Source: Phallusia mammillata (lineage: Eukaryota; Chordata; Ascidiacea; Phlebobranchia; Ascidiidae). From it: 64,000 nt of DNA. The position numbers and the translations under genes were made by a program. A model generated the notes under the pieces. It did no database searches, was not told the DNA's origin, and saw nothing but the letters and a program-made list of their open reading frames with translations. Numbering within the stretch: the stretch's first letter is position 1; each line of letters starts with the position of its first letter. The stretch is taken from contig QLIY01000149.1 of assembly GCA_003260075.1 (NCBI GenBank), positions 155,688 to 219,687 of the forward strand, read 5' to 3'. Shown piece by piece: positions 50,742-61,915 of this stretch.

Positions 50742-51226
50742 CAGTGGTTCCCAACCTATGGGTCGCGACCCAAAGTTGAGTCGCCTGAACATTCTGTTGG
50801 GTCGCTTGTTATAGTGACCATTACAGCATCTACTTTTTGACGCCTCGTAGCGTTACTTTTATATTACCTAGGGCTTTAAATTGTTGCCCAATAATAAACT
50901 TCATCACAACTTGTCGTGATAATGCTTAAAACTGTTTGTGACGTCATAAAGTGATGTGTTAGCTCAGAGTAGAGCGTTGTCTGGCTAATAATGCTTCGAT
51001 TCAGCTCCGAGTTCGGGCTAAATGGAAATGTTTGGTCGAAAAAAACAACAGCGTTTGTTCGTTATAAGGTTATTGATTTGCTAGACTGGCGTAGTAATTT
51101 TTAAAAAGCTTTCCGAATTTACAGACACAAATACAACTAAAAAGCATGTCCATGGGTCGCGAGAAACCACAAACCTAAATTTTGGTAAGTATTTGGGTCG
51201 CGTTAAAAAAAGGTTGGGAACCACTG
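50742..51226. mobile_element. 485-bp hAT-type element
   Basis: Ends CAGTGGTTCCCAACCTATGG and AGGTTGGGAACCACTG. GGGTCGCGACCC-type subterminal sequence as in 19235-19809. Flanks CGCTACAT / CGCTAAAA match in six of eight. Sits inside an older AACCGG-rich element. Confidence 0.88.
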
Positions 51227-52050
51227 CGCTAAAAATGACGAATTATAATGTGTCGCGCTGAGCACAGCTGAAATTGGTTTGTTGTTTGATAAGGCCGTGA
51301 AAATAACGAGCAAAATCAAAATTAATCAAAACTGTATTTAAACCGTTTTAAACCCCGTTAACCGGTTCGGATGTTTTGCCTGAACCGAAACTAAACCGGA
51401 ACCCAAAAATAGTTTGTTGTAAGATCCCTGGTCTACAACATTTTAAGGCTACTTTGTTTACCAACTGGCATTTATTACCGCGATATGACCAAACAGTTGA
51501 CTGTTATGATTGTTGCTAAATGCTTTGTTAGATACTAATTGCCCATTGTCAGTTGACCGTGTTGCATTACCTTTAATAGTGAACTAGAAGCGCAACCGGC
51601 TCTTACTGGAACCAGTCACGCGGGCGACTGGAAAGGATCCCACGGGCGACCGGGTGCCCGCGGGCATAGGGTTGGTGACCCCTGGTCTAGTGTATACACT
51701 GTGTAGCCTATATGTACCAACGCGCCGGCTTTACATCTCATTTCAGGCAAATCTTTAGGTTAGGCGATAAACTTCCTTATTAAACGAAAAGAAAATGTTT
51801 CTCAGACGAACAAATAAAACATAATTGTCAACATATTTTTGTCGGATACGAATAACGTCCAAATTGTTTGACCTACAAATAGGCTAAAAACGGGATAATC
51901 GATGTGAGGTAGGCATTTGCTAAACAGAGCTTTTGTAAATCACGAAGTGGAAAGGTGTAAGTCTCTGGAATCATGGTATTTTGGGTATCTCTTTAGCTTA
52001 ATTAGCAGCATCTATTCCATCCACAATACGTTTCCAATCTTGCCAAATTC

Positions 52051-53470
52051 TTACAAAAATGAGCAGAGAAATTCAAGCTGGGCGTGACAGTGCCATTGTT
52101 TAAACCCTGATCGAAATGCGTAAACACAATCGCCGTTTGTCCCTCTAGTGTCTAAGGGCCAAGGGAGAAAACTGGCGTCGTCTTCAAGTGTAGTTTTCCA
52201 TAAACCTGTATAGGTGCACATTAAATAGTTTTTTTAGATCGGACATGCAACTAACATATTTCATTTCTTGTTTGACATATTAAAACAAATTCTAAAAATT
52301 ACCTGACGCTTCATCAAAATGTGCATTGACCAAATATGGTTGAGTTGGAAAAGATGATGTCACAGCTTTTAAAATTTCCAAATCCCGAATAAGTGCAAGT
52401 ATTCCTCCCTGTGATTAAAGTAAGTCTTGCCTTCATTAAATACATATAAGCACAGTAATGACATATACAGCCTATTTGTAAGACAGTTTAGCTATGTTTT
52501 TATTGTCTTCTGTTACATAAGGATGATATAACTCAACTAATTTCCACACTTCCAAGTAAATGACCTAAACAATATTTCTAAACAAAGTATTTTGCAAATT
52601 TTGATCAAAGATCACCATTTCGGAGCAAGCTTCGATAGCCACGCTGTAGTTTGCTTTGGTTTGTCCACGAACGAAACATATGTCGCCATTTGATATTCCA
52701 TTTTGAGGACACCCTATTTTCCACACGTTATCAGGTTTTTGTTGTAGGTTTTTTAAACTTGAATCGATTTCTTCTATTTTTCTTTCCATCAGTTTGCGAT
52801 CTTTTTCGGCCTGCTTAATCTTTTTTGTGAGCTGATCTAAAACGAAATGTAGGCCATTTTTGCATAGAATCTCAGCCACGCACAGGCACGAGTTACAACT
52901 GACCTATCTGAGATTTCAAACGATCAACAGATGTTTGCAATCCGGTTTCTGGGTCTAAATTGTGATCAGGCCCTGTTGCGTTTGAACGTAGTTCAGTCAC
53001 CTGGAAACAGTATTTTACACAAAATCATACACAAATAACTTTATGTGACATAAACATTTTTAGAACACACACTTGAACCAGAGCAATTAGGCTTAAAACA
53101 AAAGATAGCAAGGTAAGTGCAATTGTACACTTGTTGACACAACTCCAGAACTTCAGCTCTTTAGTCTTGATATCACTTTGCGGTGCTACAGTATTTTCCC
53201 GCTCATGTGTTGCTGAAAACCAATAGGAGAAAATTACTTTCACGGTACATATGTTGTATTGTTTTTTTGTTAGAAAGTTTGATAAAACGTTAAATGAAAA
53301 TTTGGGTACCACAAAACAACAGATATCACAAAACGTTCGCTCCTAAACTAATTATTTTTTTATTTTTTACACTACACTGACTACTAAAAGTAGAAGTAGC
53401 ATGGAAATGACTGCACATTGACTTGCCCATTCAAAGCGAAAAAAACGAACAATAACTTACTTGAACGCAT
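52051..53470 (-). CDS. Type II membrane protein with C-type-lectin-like domain, complete
   Basis: Six exons in gene order: 53461-53470, 53073-53212, 52904-53000, 52616-52836, 52303-52408, 52051-52205; phases all agree; 242 residues. A short cytoplasmic N-terminus leads to one membrane segment (about residues 31-50, CTIALTLLSFVLSLIALVQ). An N-glycosylation site (NAT) follows, then a stalk predicted as coiled coil (KKIKQAEKDRKLMERKIEEI). The lectin-like domain begins at C125 (WKIGCPQNG) and shows CFVRGQTKANYSVAIEAC, GGILALIRDLEILKAV, the central LPWP, DCVYAF, W-HCHAQ and the final LEFLC. The Ca/sugar motifs EPN/QPD and WND are absent, so sugar binding is doubtful. The layout (tail, TM, coiled stalk, lectin domain) resembles NK-receptor-like or CLEC proteins of vertebrates; orthology is not claimed. 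The ATG is only 10 coding bases before the first intron. Confidence 0.87.
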
Positions 53471-53816
53471 TTTTTGACAAAAAAGTCAAAAGCTAAAAGT
53501 CAGGCAACTGTCTTTTCGAGAAAATGCTTACCCTGATCCCAGTACCACAGCTCACTTCAAAAGTGCTGTTGAATTGCCCGTTGACTAGCTTTAATCTTTC
53601 TAAACCTATTTATTGATTTTTAATTTTGCAATCCACTCATGAAAACACTTAATTTTTTCACACACTAGGGTCGCTCATGTGCCTTATGACGTATCTAGGT
53701 TACTGGACGCTGTCAGATGTACAAAAACCAAAGCCTGCGATGTCTTATTGATAAAAGAGTATCGTCTGTGTGCGGAGACATGATTTTTTTGCATTTCTGA
53801 TTGCAATATTTAAAGC
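53471..53816. promoter_or_regulatory. Probable bidirectional promoter, lectin-like gene / UBE2U
   Basis: Only 346 bp separate the two divergent start codons, so both promoters and 5' UTRs must share this stretch. No TATA box or named binding site was identified with confidence. Confidence 0.5.
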
Positions 53817-56088
53817 ATGCACTGCCGTTCCGTCCTGCTTCTGGAGCGTGAGTTTCAGCAACTGCGGGTTGAACCGCTATGGGGAATTACAATTCATCAG
53901 ATTCCGAACAATCCTTTACTCTACCTTGTGGTTTTATCAGGTGTGGTATATGTTTTTATTATTTAGAAATGGTTAGTTATTGTGTTTATGTAACAGGCTT
54001 GAAGGGAAGTGCATGGGAACATGGAAAATTTCACATTACTCTTAACTTTTCTGAACATTTTGATGAAGATCCACCAGAGATAACCTTCAACACTATTCCA
54101 TTTCATCCCAATGGTTTGCTTTGACATAGACTAAAAACGAAAACATATGTTCATGTAAAGTATAACGTAAGCACCTGTCTAGATTTTGATCACTTTATAC
54201 ATGGGCTGCAAGTATTTTTTAAAATAAACAATACCTTAAAACCTATTAATAAACAATTTTTTTTCATGCATATTAAACTTTTATAGGGGGGGGGGACACC
54301 TGTCTAGATTTTGATCACTTTATATATGGGCTGCAAGTATTTTTTAAAATAAACAATACCTCAAAACCTATTAATAAACAATTTTTTTTCATGCATATTA
54401 AACTTTTATAGTTGTTATGTTGTAATATACATTTTTTGTGGCTAACAATATGTTTTTAAATGTTTTACAGTTAATCCAGAAAGTGGAAAACTTTGCATTA
54501 ACACTTTTACCAAGGGAATCAGAAAAAATGAACATTGGTCAATAGCCAATATTTTACTTAATGTGCAGGTTAGTTTGTGTCCACATTTATTGTTTCTATA
54601 ATACTATTGATGTATTTTTATCAATCCATTTTAGTATCTTTTGTCAAATCCTGTGTTGGAAAATCCTGTCAATACTGATGCATCTGAAATGTTGTACAAT
54701 TCACCCAGTGAATATGAAAAAACTGTCGAACAATGTGCAGCAGAAAGTGTTAACGTCCAAGGTAAAACTATCATCATTGCTACATATTAAAATTACTCAT
54801 GTTATTTACTGGGTAACTGCCAAACAGACAAAACTCAATGATATTCATTTTTTGGTGAAAACTGTGCTATAACTAAAGTGGTGTTGCAAGTAGTAAAATG
54901 CATTAGATGTGGTCATCATGCATACAGTTACAGTTGGCAAATTTAAAACAGAGTTGAATTTGAAAACCTTTGTCTTGATTTTGAAAACTTTAAATTTATT
55001 CAATGATAAGCATGCACATACTACTTATTCTTAGGTTATTCGATTAATGATGATCAATATGTTTTACAGAAATTCTTCATTCCCAATTTCTTGAAAATTT
55101 TGGAGCTTCATTTTTAACAAAAGCCAAAGATCAAGTGGAAACATTTCATAAAGCAGATGTATCCCCTGCTCAACAGTTGTCAGCAGCAAAAGCCAAGCAA
55201 ATATCTTTTGATGTTTACCACCAAACATGGGCACAAGTAGCTACAACCAAGCCTGAATCCAGATGTAAGTGTCTTTTAACATTTGTTATATAGATCTGTC
55301 TAAGAATACTCATCAACTTGAAGTTTTTTTGACAACTATTTAAATGTCCTTAAAGATCACATGTATTTCAAATTTTTAGTGTGTCGATAACTACAAAATC
55401 GTTCCAAACCACTACTGTTGAGTTACATTTAATGTATAGATTCAACTGAAGAAGAACACATACCGTTACAAATGTGGAATCCAGACTATGCAGAAATGCG
55501 ATCAGTTTCACCTGGATCGGTTATTCGCATCCGTACCAAGTCACCCACAAATAGCCATGTACCAAAGCCAAAAATGAACCATTTGCGACAGAAAAAAATG
55601 GAAAGGATATCAGCAATGAAACAACTTTACATGAACAGAAGCACTGAAAATCAAAGTATGCACACAGTTTCTTTTAGAAGTACCGATTTTCATGAAATTT
55701 TGTTTCTTCTCAGACATAGCTTTGTGCAGTTTACATTTTAAAATTATATTTGAAACAGTAAATACCAGTTTGCACAAAGCTTGCTTTTCTAACGATTAAA
55801 GTGCGTAAAATAATTTGACAAAAACCCTTTGTTCAGAAAGTTGACTGATATTGCAATTTTTTTTAATTCAGCCGTAATGTGGCAATAATAGATGATGGTT
55901 TATTATAACTTTAGTAATTATATCGTTGTCTTGTTGCAGGTCTCGGAACAGCGGCTCCGGTAACTTCAATGACCGACATTGGACCCGCAGCGGATGCGGG
56001 AACAGCTACTGGGTCTTCTGAGCCCTGGGATCATGAAGCAGATGAGCTTGTGGCATGGGCGGGAAAACTGAATGAAGAAGCTGTGTAG
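53817..56088 (+). CDS. UBE2U: Ubiquitin-conjugating enzyme E2 U (UBE2U), complete
   Basis: Seven exons: 53817-53940, 53997-54113, 54471-54568, 54635-54761, 55070-55264, 55440-55655, 55940-56088; consistent phases; 341 residues. The N-terminal UBC helix is MHCRSVLLLEREFQQL. The core has GLKGSAWEHGKFHITLNF, PPEITFNTIPFHPN and VNPESGKLCINTF with the catalytic Cys at residue 89, then HWSIANILLNVQYLLSNP and VLENPVNTDA. These match UBE2U more closely than other E2s. The post-UBC segment DVYHQTWAQVATTKPES is also a UBE2U-specific block. The C-terminal extension is basic, then acidic and ends WAGKLNEEAV. The enzyme passes ubiquitin from E1 to substrates with an E3. Intron 2 holds a G10-split duplication. 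A longer spurious frame covers exons 1-2 in another phase. Confidence 0.93.
54172..54410. repeat. 114-bp direct duplication split by a G10 run
   Basis: Copies 54172-54285 and 54297-54410 (starting CACCTGTCTAGATTTTGATC) differ at about two positions. Between them: G10 (54286-54295) plus one A. In UBE2U intron 2. Confidence 0.96.
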
Positions 56089-57288
56089 CGAGCCATTTTT
56101 GGTGAAAATGAAACTGCTGTGCATTACGTGGCTGTAACTGCCGTACAATTTGTGATCTACTTGTTTCTTTGATATTAGTATAGGGGCAAAAGTTACATTA
56201 TACAAATACGAAATGTCTGTCATTGTACTTGCGTAAAAGCTCAGATTCCCCATAAGATTATTATCTATTGTAATGAAGCTTTGTGTCTTTGTAACGGTTA
56301 TGGGCAGCTTGATTTCGCATTGTATGTACTACGATTGTTTTTACTACTATGAACTGGATGGCGCTTTCGTTTTGTGACTGTAAGTGCTGCCAATGAAGAG
56401 ATCGAGTTAAATATTGGATGGCCCAAATTAATTTAATTTAGATATGGTTATTTTTAACATGCAGGCGATAGATGGCTGATGACGACTATGAAAATGTGTT
56501 TATAAAATTAGTAGGTTAAGTTTATATTAAGGCGTTAAACCAAACTAAGCCGGCTCACCACGGGATTTGCAGATAATGTAAAAACTGTTGGTTAAACACA
56601 ACGTGTGGTCACAGAAGGCAAACCGTTAAATAAACGGCATTAAGTCATTTTGTACTCGTACCCTGTTTCGTGATCCTGCAGCCATAAGAAATGCTGTGTC
56701 CGGTGACAGTAGTATTACTATTAAAGCACTAAAACATCACAGTGCCTTGATTTTGCCGATATATTTGTTTCTGAACCGGCGATAAAAACAACAACATTAT
56801 AGCCACTGTTGAAAGTGATTGATTTAGGGTGAAATACAGTCATGTTTTTAACAAGCAAATTAAACATTAGGGATATCAAACAGGTCTCTAAACTTTTACC
56901 ACGAAAGTACTCTTGCTTAACACTTAATATGCCTTCTGGGTATTTTGTTTTTCTTTTTCATAAATGCCGGTGTCATGTGTAAAAACGTTTGAAACGCCGC
57001 GTTTGCAAATTTATCGCATTGATAGTCCAATTTCTAATAGATGCACCCAAGCGTACAATGTGCATTAACAAGGTGAAGCAATCATGCGTGCAACAGCTGT
57101 GTTGTGTCGCACAGATATAGCGTTTTTGTAAAGCTTTATTTCAAGTGAAAGTGACATGTATTTTTGCAAAAATATTTGGTAAGACTGTAAAAAACTGTTT
57201 TCGCACGCACACTAAATTGGCGGACATAGCAAATAAATTGCCCACAGATTGAAAAATAATTAAGTTTTTCTTTTTAGGGCTGTGCAAT
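56089..57288. other. Intergenic, UBE2U 3' flank / MLYCD promoter
   Basis: Tandem (+) genes separated by 1.2 kb. No gene, repeat or element end recognised. The first few hundred bases should be UBE2U 3' UTR, the last few hundred the MLYCD promoter. Confidence 0.5.
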
Positions 57289-59447
57289 ATGTTAGTAAAA
57301 TTTGCTGGTTCCGTTTTAAACAGTTGCCAAAAATCGAAGTTGTTGTGGAGAGTATCAGTAGTGAAAGCCTCCTTTCAAAGAACAAGTTTTCTACCAAAAT
57401 TTACAGTGCAGTTGCCTCACCAACATAATTCAGTTTGTTGGTCACATTTCCAAATGTCAACCACTTCTAATTCACTTAACAATTTAGAGGATCAGTGCAA
57501 ATCATTAATTAAACAATGCATTGATGATGCATTAAGTGAAGATAAGAATACACATCACAACTCTTTAGTTTCCACTAAGGTTATCCAAGAATTTTGTTCA
57601 ACATACTCACAACTTGACAATGACAAGAAATGCAAAATATTACTTTACCTCTCTGATGATTATGGAGTACATCAGGCAAATGTTTTGCAAGCATGTGAAC
57701 TGTTTATAAAGACCACTCAAGCAAAGGTAGGCGTATTTAATTCTTGACCTAAAGTGCACCAACCAATATAAATCCAAGTGTTTCCAAACCTCAACCAAGA
57801 GACATTAATTTGTAAGACAAAAAGTATCAAAACCAAACAAAGTCTTTGGGGTTCTAATTTAGTATGTTTTAGGGAATTATATAAGTGTTCAGTTGCACAA
57901 CAACTGATTTAAAGACCTTGGACTTTAACCATGTGGGGTATGGTTTAAAGAAGTCTACTTTTCTGTGTTTAAATTTTGTTTATTTTGCCATAGAGAAAAG
58001 ATGCCACTTTGCTTCAAGTGGAAGACCGTCTCCGGTTACAGCTTCACCCAATGTATGCACATCTGTTTACCCTTATTGGCCGACTTGAAAATGGAGTAAA
58101 GTTTTTGACTGAAATGCGATTGGATGCTATATCATTTGCCCGCATGGAATGTAACCGCAGTAATTCTCACATTTTAAGGTTATTTTTTTGTGCGATTTCT
58201 CTTGTCACATTTTTGCATCTTGTTAAAACTTAAATTGCAGAAGCTTTTCTAATCAGTTAAAAACAACATTGTCATTTTGGTTCTCTGTTGGACTTCTGCA
58301 ACTGACTCGAGTTTCATGGCAGACTCCAGCTGACATACTTGAAAAAGTAAAATTTTATAATTTTAGTCTGATGTTTTTTTCACTTTTTATTAGCTATTTG
58401 CGCTAAACATAATTTTGTTTGTTTGGACAGTTGGCAAAAAATGAGGCTGTACATCAAGTACGCAGCTGGCTTGACTTGAAGCATCGATTAGGTGTTGACA
58501 GACGCTGCTACATGTTTATCCACAGCAGCATGCCAAGAGAACCTCTTGTGTACCTCCATGTGGCATTAATGGACCACATTGCTACTAACATCACTGACAT
58601 AGTTGATTATCAATCACGAAGTGATGGGAACAAATCATTACAAACTAAGAAGAATAACACTGCAATATTTTATTCCATTACTTCAACACAAAAAGGGTTG
58701 CAGGTAAGCTAAAAAACGCTTTCTTGATGTTTATGTGTTATCAAAATTAATAGTAATATAAATGAAATCTAAAAAAGGTTAAAAATCTGCACCAACTTTA
58801 TGGGGTCTATAAATATTGCATTATGTGTTTACAATTGTTCCTTGATGTTTTTCCTTTAGGGTATTGACTTTGGTGTGCATATGATTCGAGGTGTTGTGCA
58901 AGAACTATGCAAGGATCTTCCAAATCTTCAACAGTTTTCGAGTTTGTCTCCAATTCCTCAGTTTAATACATGGCTAACAGGTCAACTAAGCACAGCTGTA
59001 AAAAACAAATCCAACATTTTTCTTCCAACTGAAATAGAACACATAACTGAAACGCTGAAAGTACCAGAACATGAAATTTCCAAGTACTTGCTTACTATTT
59101 TGGAAGGAAGAAACTGGACAAAAGACAAAAAAGTTACTGAAGCACTTCAAGCACCAATTATGAGATTGTGTGCTGTGTATTTGTACACTATTAAACGTCG
59201 GAACTATGCATTTGATCCGGTTGCAAACTTTCACCTCCGGAATGGTGCCACACTGTGGAGGCTCAATTGGTTGGCTGATCCAAGTGCAAATGGATTTCAA
59301 CAGTCACTGGGTATAATGGCGAATTATCGTTATTATCTTGATGAGATTGATATACATAGCAGGGCCTACATAATTCACAAAGAAATCTCAATATCCCAAA
59401 ATGTTTTAGACTTAATTTCTGTCCATGACACACCAAGCAAACTTTAG
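57289..59447 (+). CDS. MLYCD: Malonyl-CoA decarboxylase (MLYCD), complete
   Basis: Five exons: 57289-57726, 57994-58178, 58241-58346, 58431-58703, 58860-59447; phases agree; 529 residues (human 493). It converts malonyl-CoA to acetyl-CoA, relieving inhibition of fatty-acid import into mitochondria. The N-terminus is Arg/Lys/Ser-rich without acidic residues for about 45 positions, as in a mitochondrial presequence. The helical domain follows (LLYLSDDYGVHQANV; LLQVEDRLRLQLHP). The catalytic GNAT-like domain has YMFIHSSMPREPLVYLHVAL, AIFYSITSTQKGLQGIDFG, FSSLSPIPQFNTWL, PIMRLCAVYLYTIKRR, DPVANFHLRNGATLWRLNWL and GIMANYRYYLDEI. The His (NFHLRNGA) and Ser (FSSLSPIP) of the active site are kept. 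The protein ends SKL, a peroxisomal targeting signal, so dual mitochondrial/peroxisomal location is likely. Confidence 0.96.
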
Positions 59448-60262
59448 CCATTAATTAACTGTCATTTTTTTGTTTTTACAATTGAAGTGGAATTCTTATT
59501 GTGTAGTGCTTGAATGACATAGTGTTTTGTGTTATGTTAATTATTGAAAATATTGTAGGTGTCTATATATGTATTTTAATTTAATTTCGTATGACATTGT
59601 GCACTGCATCTAATGTATTATCTTATTGCATTAAAATGTATTGGCAAAAAATAATATATTTTTTACCTGTACTGTTGTTGTTGTCTAATTGACATGCGAT
59701 TAAAAAATATTATAATCCACCAAAAAGTTGGTCAATGTTTTTATGCAAGGAGAGATGTAGTTAGATTATACTGTAGTTAAATTATCACATGGTCCATGTT
59801 TGTCGTAACGTAAATACAAAGCATTTATCCTAAAAAAGGACACCAATGCCAGTCAAAAATAAGGGTCACTTCAGTACTTTGCCACGTTACTGTTGACAAT
59901 AAATAATACAGACTCTCACAATATTTTTTTCACATCGTTGCGCGCCTTGACATTACTCAATAAAATTAATATCTTGTAAAAAATAAGGTAACAATAAAAC
60001 AAAAATAGTGCACAAAAAAGATAATTAAAAATCCATTTTTGATAGGAAAACTGCAAGTCTACAAGGCGTTATGTAACGTTATGATTTTAATTGTCAGGAT
60101 AAATTGCTTTTGTAAAGCTGACCTTTCAACTTGTCACGTGACCAATGTAAACAAAGACAGCTGGGCATCAAAACAAAGAAATCGACATTTTGAACAACGT
60201 TTTCATTTTCTACCAATGTTTTTACTTTAGTGCGGAAGTTGTGGAAACGGAAAACAAGACAC
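59448..60262. other. Intergenic, MLYCD 3' UTR and NERD-gene upstream region
   Basis: AT-rich, with no coding or repeat signal recognised. Confidence 0.5.
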
Positions 60263-61407
60263 ATGGTTTATGTAAGTATGCGCATAGTGTATAATTTTAA
60301 TGTAATTTTCATTAGTTATGATTTTCCAGCACACTATTGTTTGTTCAACGCAGAAATCGCGAAACGTATCCTTTATATTTATTTCAGATACTTGCTGCTG
60401 CCAAAGGCGCATACACAATGTTCGGTATAGCAAGTCGATTAGTTCAAGCACAACAAGCTACAAATCCAATAAAACATGAGGATAATGAGCAAAGAAAAGC
60501 TGGTAGAATGGCAGAAGAGCAGTTCGAAGAAATACTAAAAAAGCTTGGTGGGGTACCAGGATACAACATTTTTAAAGCTTTACGTGTTCCGGATGAGTTC
60601 CAAACAAGGCGCCATGAAATTGATTTAGTTTTGCTGGATGAATATGGAATCTACTGTTTTGAAGTAAAAAACTGGGGCGGTTCTGTTTGTTTATGTGATG
60701 ATTCACAGTATTGGGAACAAAGAAAAAATAATGCTGAAAAGAATTGCTCAATGCAGATTCAACATTTTAACCCAGTTGCAAAGATTAAAAAAAGCTGTGA
60801 ACTTCTCAGAAACCATCTTATGAGGGCTGGTATTTGTTTAACTGCAAACAAGTTTTTTCCTCGCGTTATCCTAACCAATGCCACATGCGATATTGAAGAT
60901 GGAATTAGGAACGATCCTCATGTAATTACACATGAAAAGCTTCCACTTTTTGCCCAAAATTTTACCAAGACATATTTGAGCATTTGCACAGATCCAGTTA
61001 TTCCATACTTTTTTCGAGGTCAACTATCTTACTCACAAATGGATCAAATTCGCCTTGCTTTGAATCAGATCGGAACTTGGGATGTCTTGCAATTGAACGG
61101 GGGCAAGCAGTTGGTGGGAGATTACAAGGGATGTGCTGAGTTGAACTGTAGTCGTAAAGATGTTGAAGAACTTCTGTTTCATCACCAACGGAATGCTACC
61201 TCTGCTACTCTCTGGGCAATTGTTGGTTATGCCCCAACAGTTGTTGTAACTATGTACAAAAGAGGAGGCAGTGGGTGGTTTAGTAGGGAAACTACAGGTA
61301 CAGCTACATTACCGTACAATCATGATGTTTTATTTCGGGTTGCTGGAGAGTCAATAGATGCAAAGATACCAGCAAACGACATCAATAAAATAATGCTAAG
61401 CAGCTAA
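60263..61407 (+). CDS. NERD-domain (nuclease-related) protein
   Basis: Two coding exons: 60263-60271 (ATG and two codons, donor GTAAGTATG) and 60388-61407; 342 residues. A shorter reading starts in-frame at MFGIASRL (60418). The N-terminus (VYILAAAKGAYTMFGIASRL) is weakly hydrophobic. Residues about 46-160 form the NERD domain: AEEQFEEILKKLGG, RHEIDLVLLDEYGIYCFEVK, with the D82, E95 and K97 pattern of a PD-(D/E)XK nuclease fold. The rest shows NFTKTYLSICTDP and a C-terminal repeat-like beta part (ATLWAIVGYAPTVVVTMYK; GGSGWFSRETTGTATLPYN) that I cannot assign. NERD domains are common in bacteria, archaea and plants, usually with helicase, kinase or DNA-binding partners; here the domain stands alone. 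Substrate and location are unknown. The CDS is almost intronless, unlike its neighbours. Confidence 0.8.
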
Positions 61408-61846
61408 TTTGCCAATTTTTTATTTCTTTTCTTGCCTTTGAATTAGCAAACTGTGCCGTTTTTCAGATACTGAGTGGAAACTAACTGTCGGATTGTGCAA
61501 TTTCTGTTGATACACATGTTGGTTTGTCTTCTTTTTTGTTGCTATTTTGTATTTTTGTAAATTTACCCTTACACCATCTGGTGCTCTTTGTACAAATACA
61601 TTTTACTGTATTTACTATTGTTCCAGTGTGAGCACTGCGAAATATTTTGTTGCACAAAGCTGCTTTTATGTTTATTGCTGTTTTTGTCAATCTCATGATT
61701 AACATTCAGTTTTAGATTCCTTACCATTAACTTCCTAAAAATAAGTATGGAAGCCCTAAACAAACATTTTGGTGTGGTTTAATTATAACAATGAATACGA
61801 TTTCTCACTGTGTATTATTTTCATTAAAATACAATTGTTTATAGAA

Positions 61847-61915
<69 letters not shown>

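Larger units (their letters stand above)
49115..52050. other. Transposon-dense intergenic block
   Basis: Besides the two well-bounded elements (49947-50364, 50742-51226) it holds lone right ends at 49235-49269 (CAGTTTGAGAAGCCCTG) and 51650-51673 (GGGTTGGTGACCCCTG). An AACCGG-rich older element surrounds 50742-51226 (about 50450-51430). No gene was recognised; 51700-52050 is probably 3' flank of the lectin gene. Confidence 0.55.

Noticed and set aside
51427..51673. A bounded transposon ending GGTGACCCCTG
   Set aside because: Only the right end and a possible octamer were found; the left boundary could not be placed, so it is mentioned within the block only.
53879..54124. UBE2U start at MGNYNSSDS
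   Set aside because: That frame reads through intron 1; the start at 53817 gives the conserved UBC first helix and consistent phases.
60337..60417. NERD protein start at MFVQRRN
   Set aside because: The frame upstream of 60388 is intronic (acceptor TATTTCAG); the 9-bp exon at 60263-60271 joins in phase.
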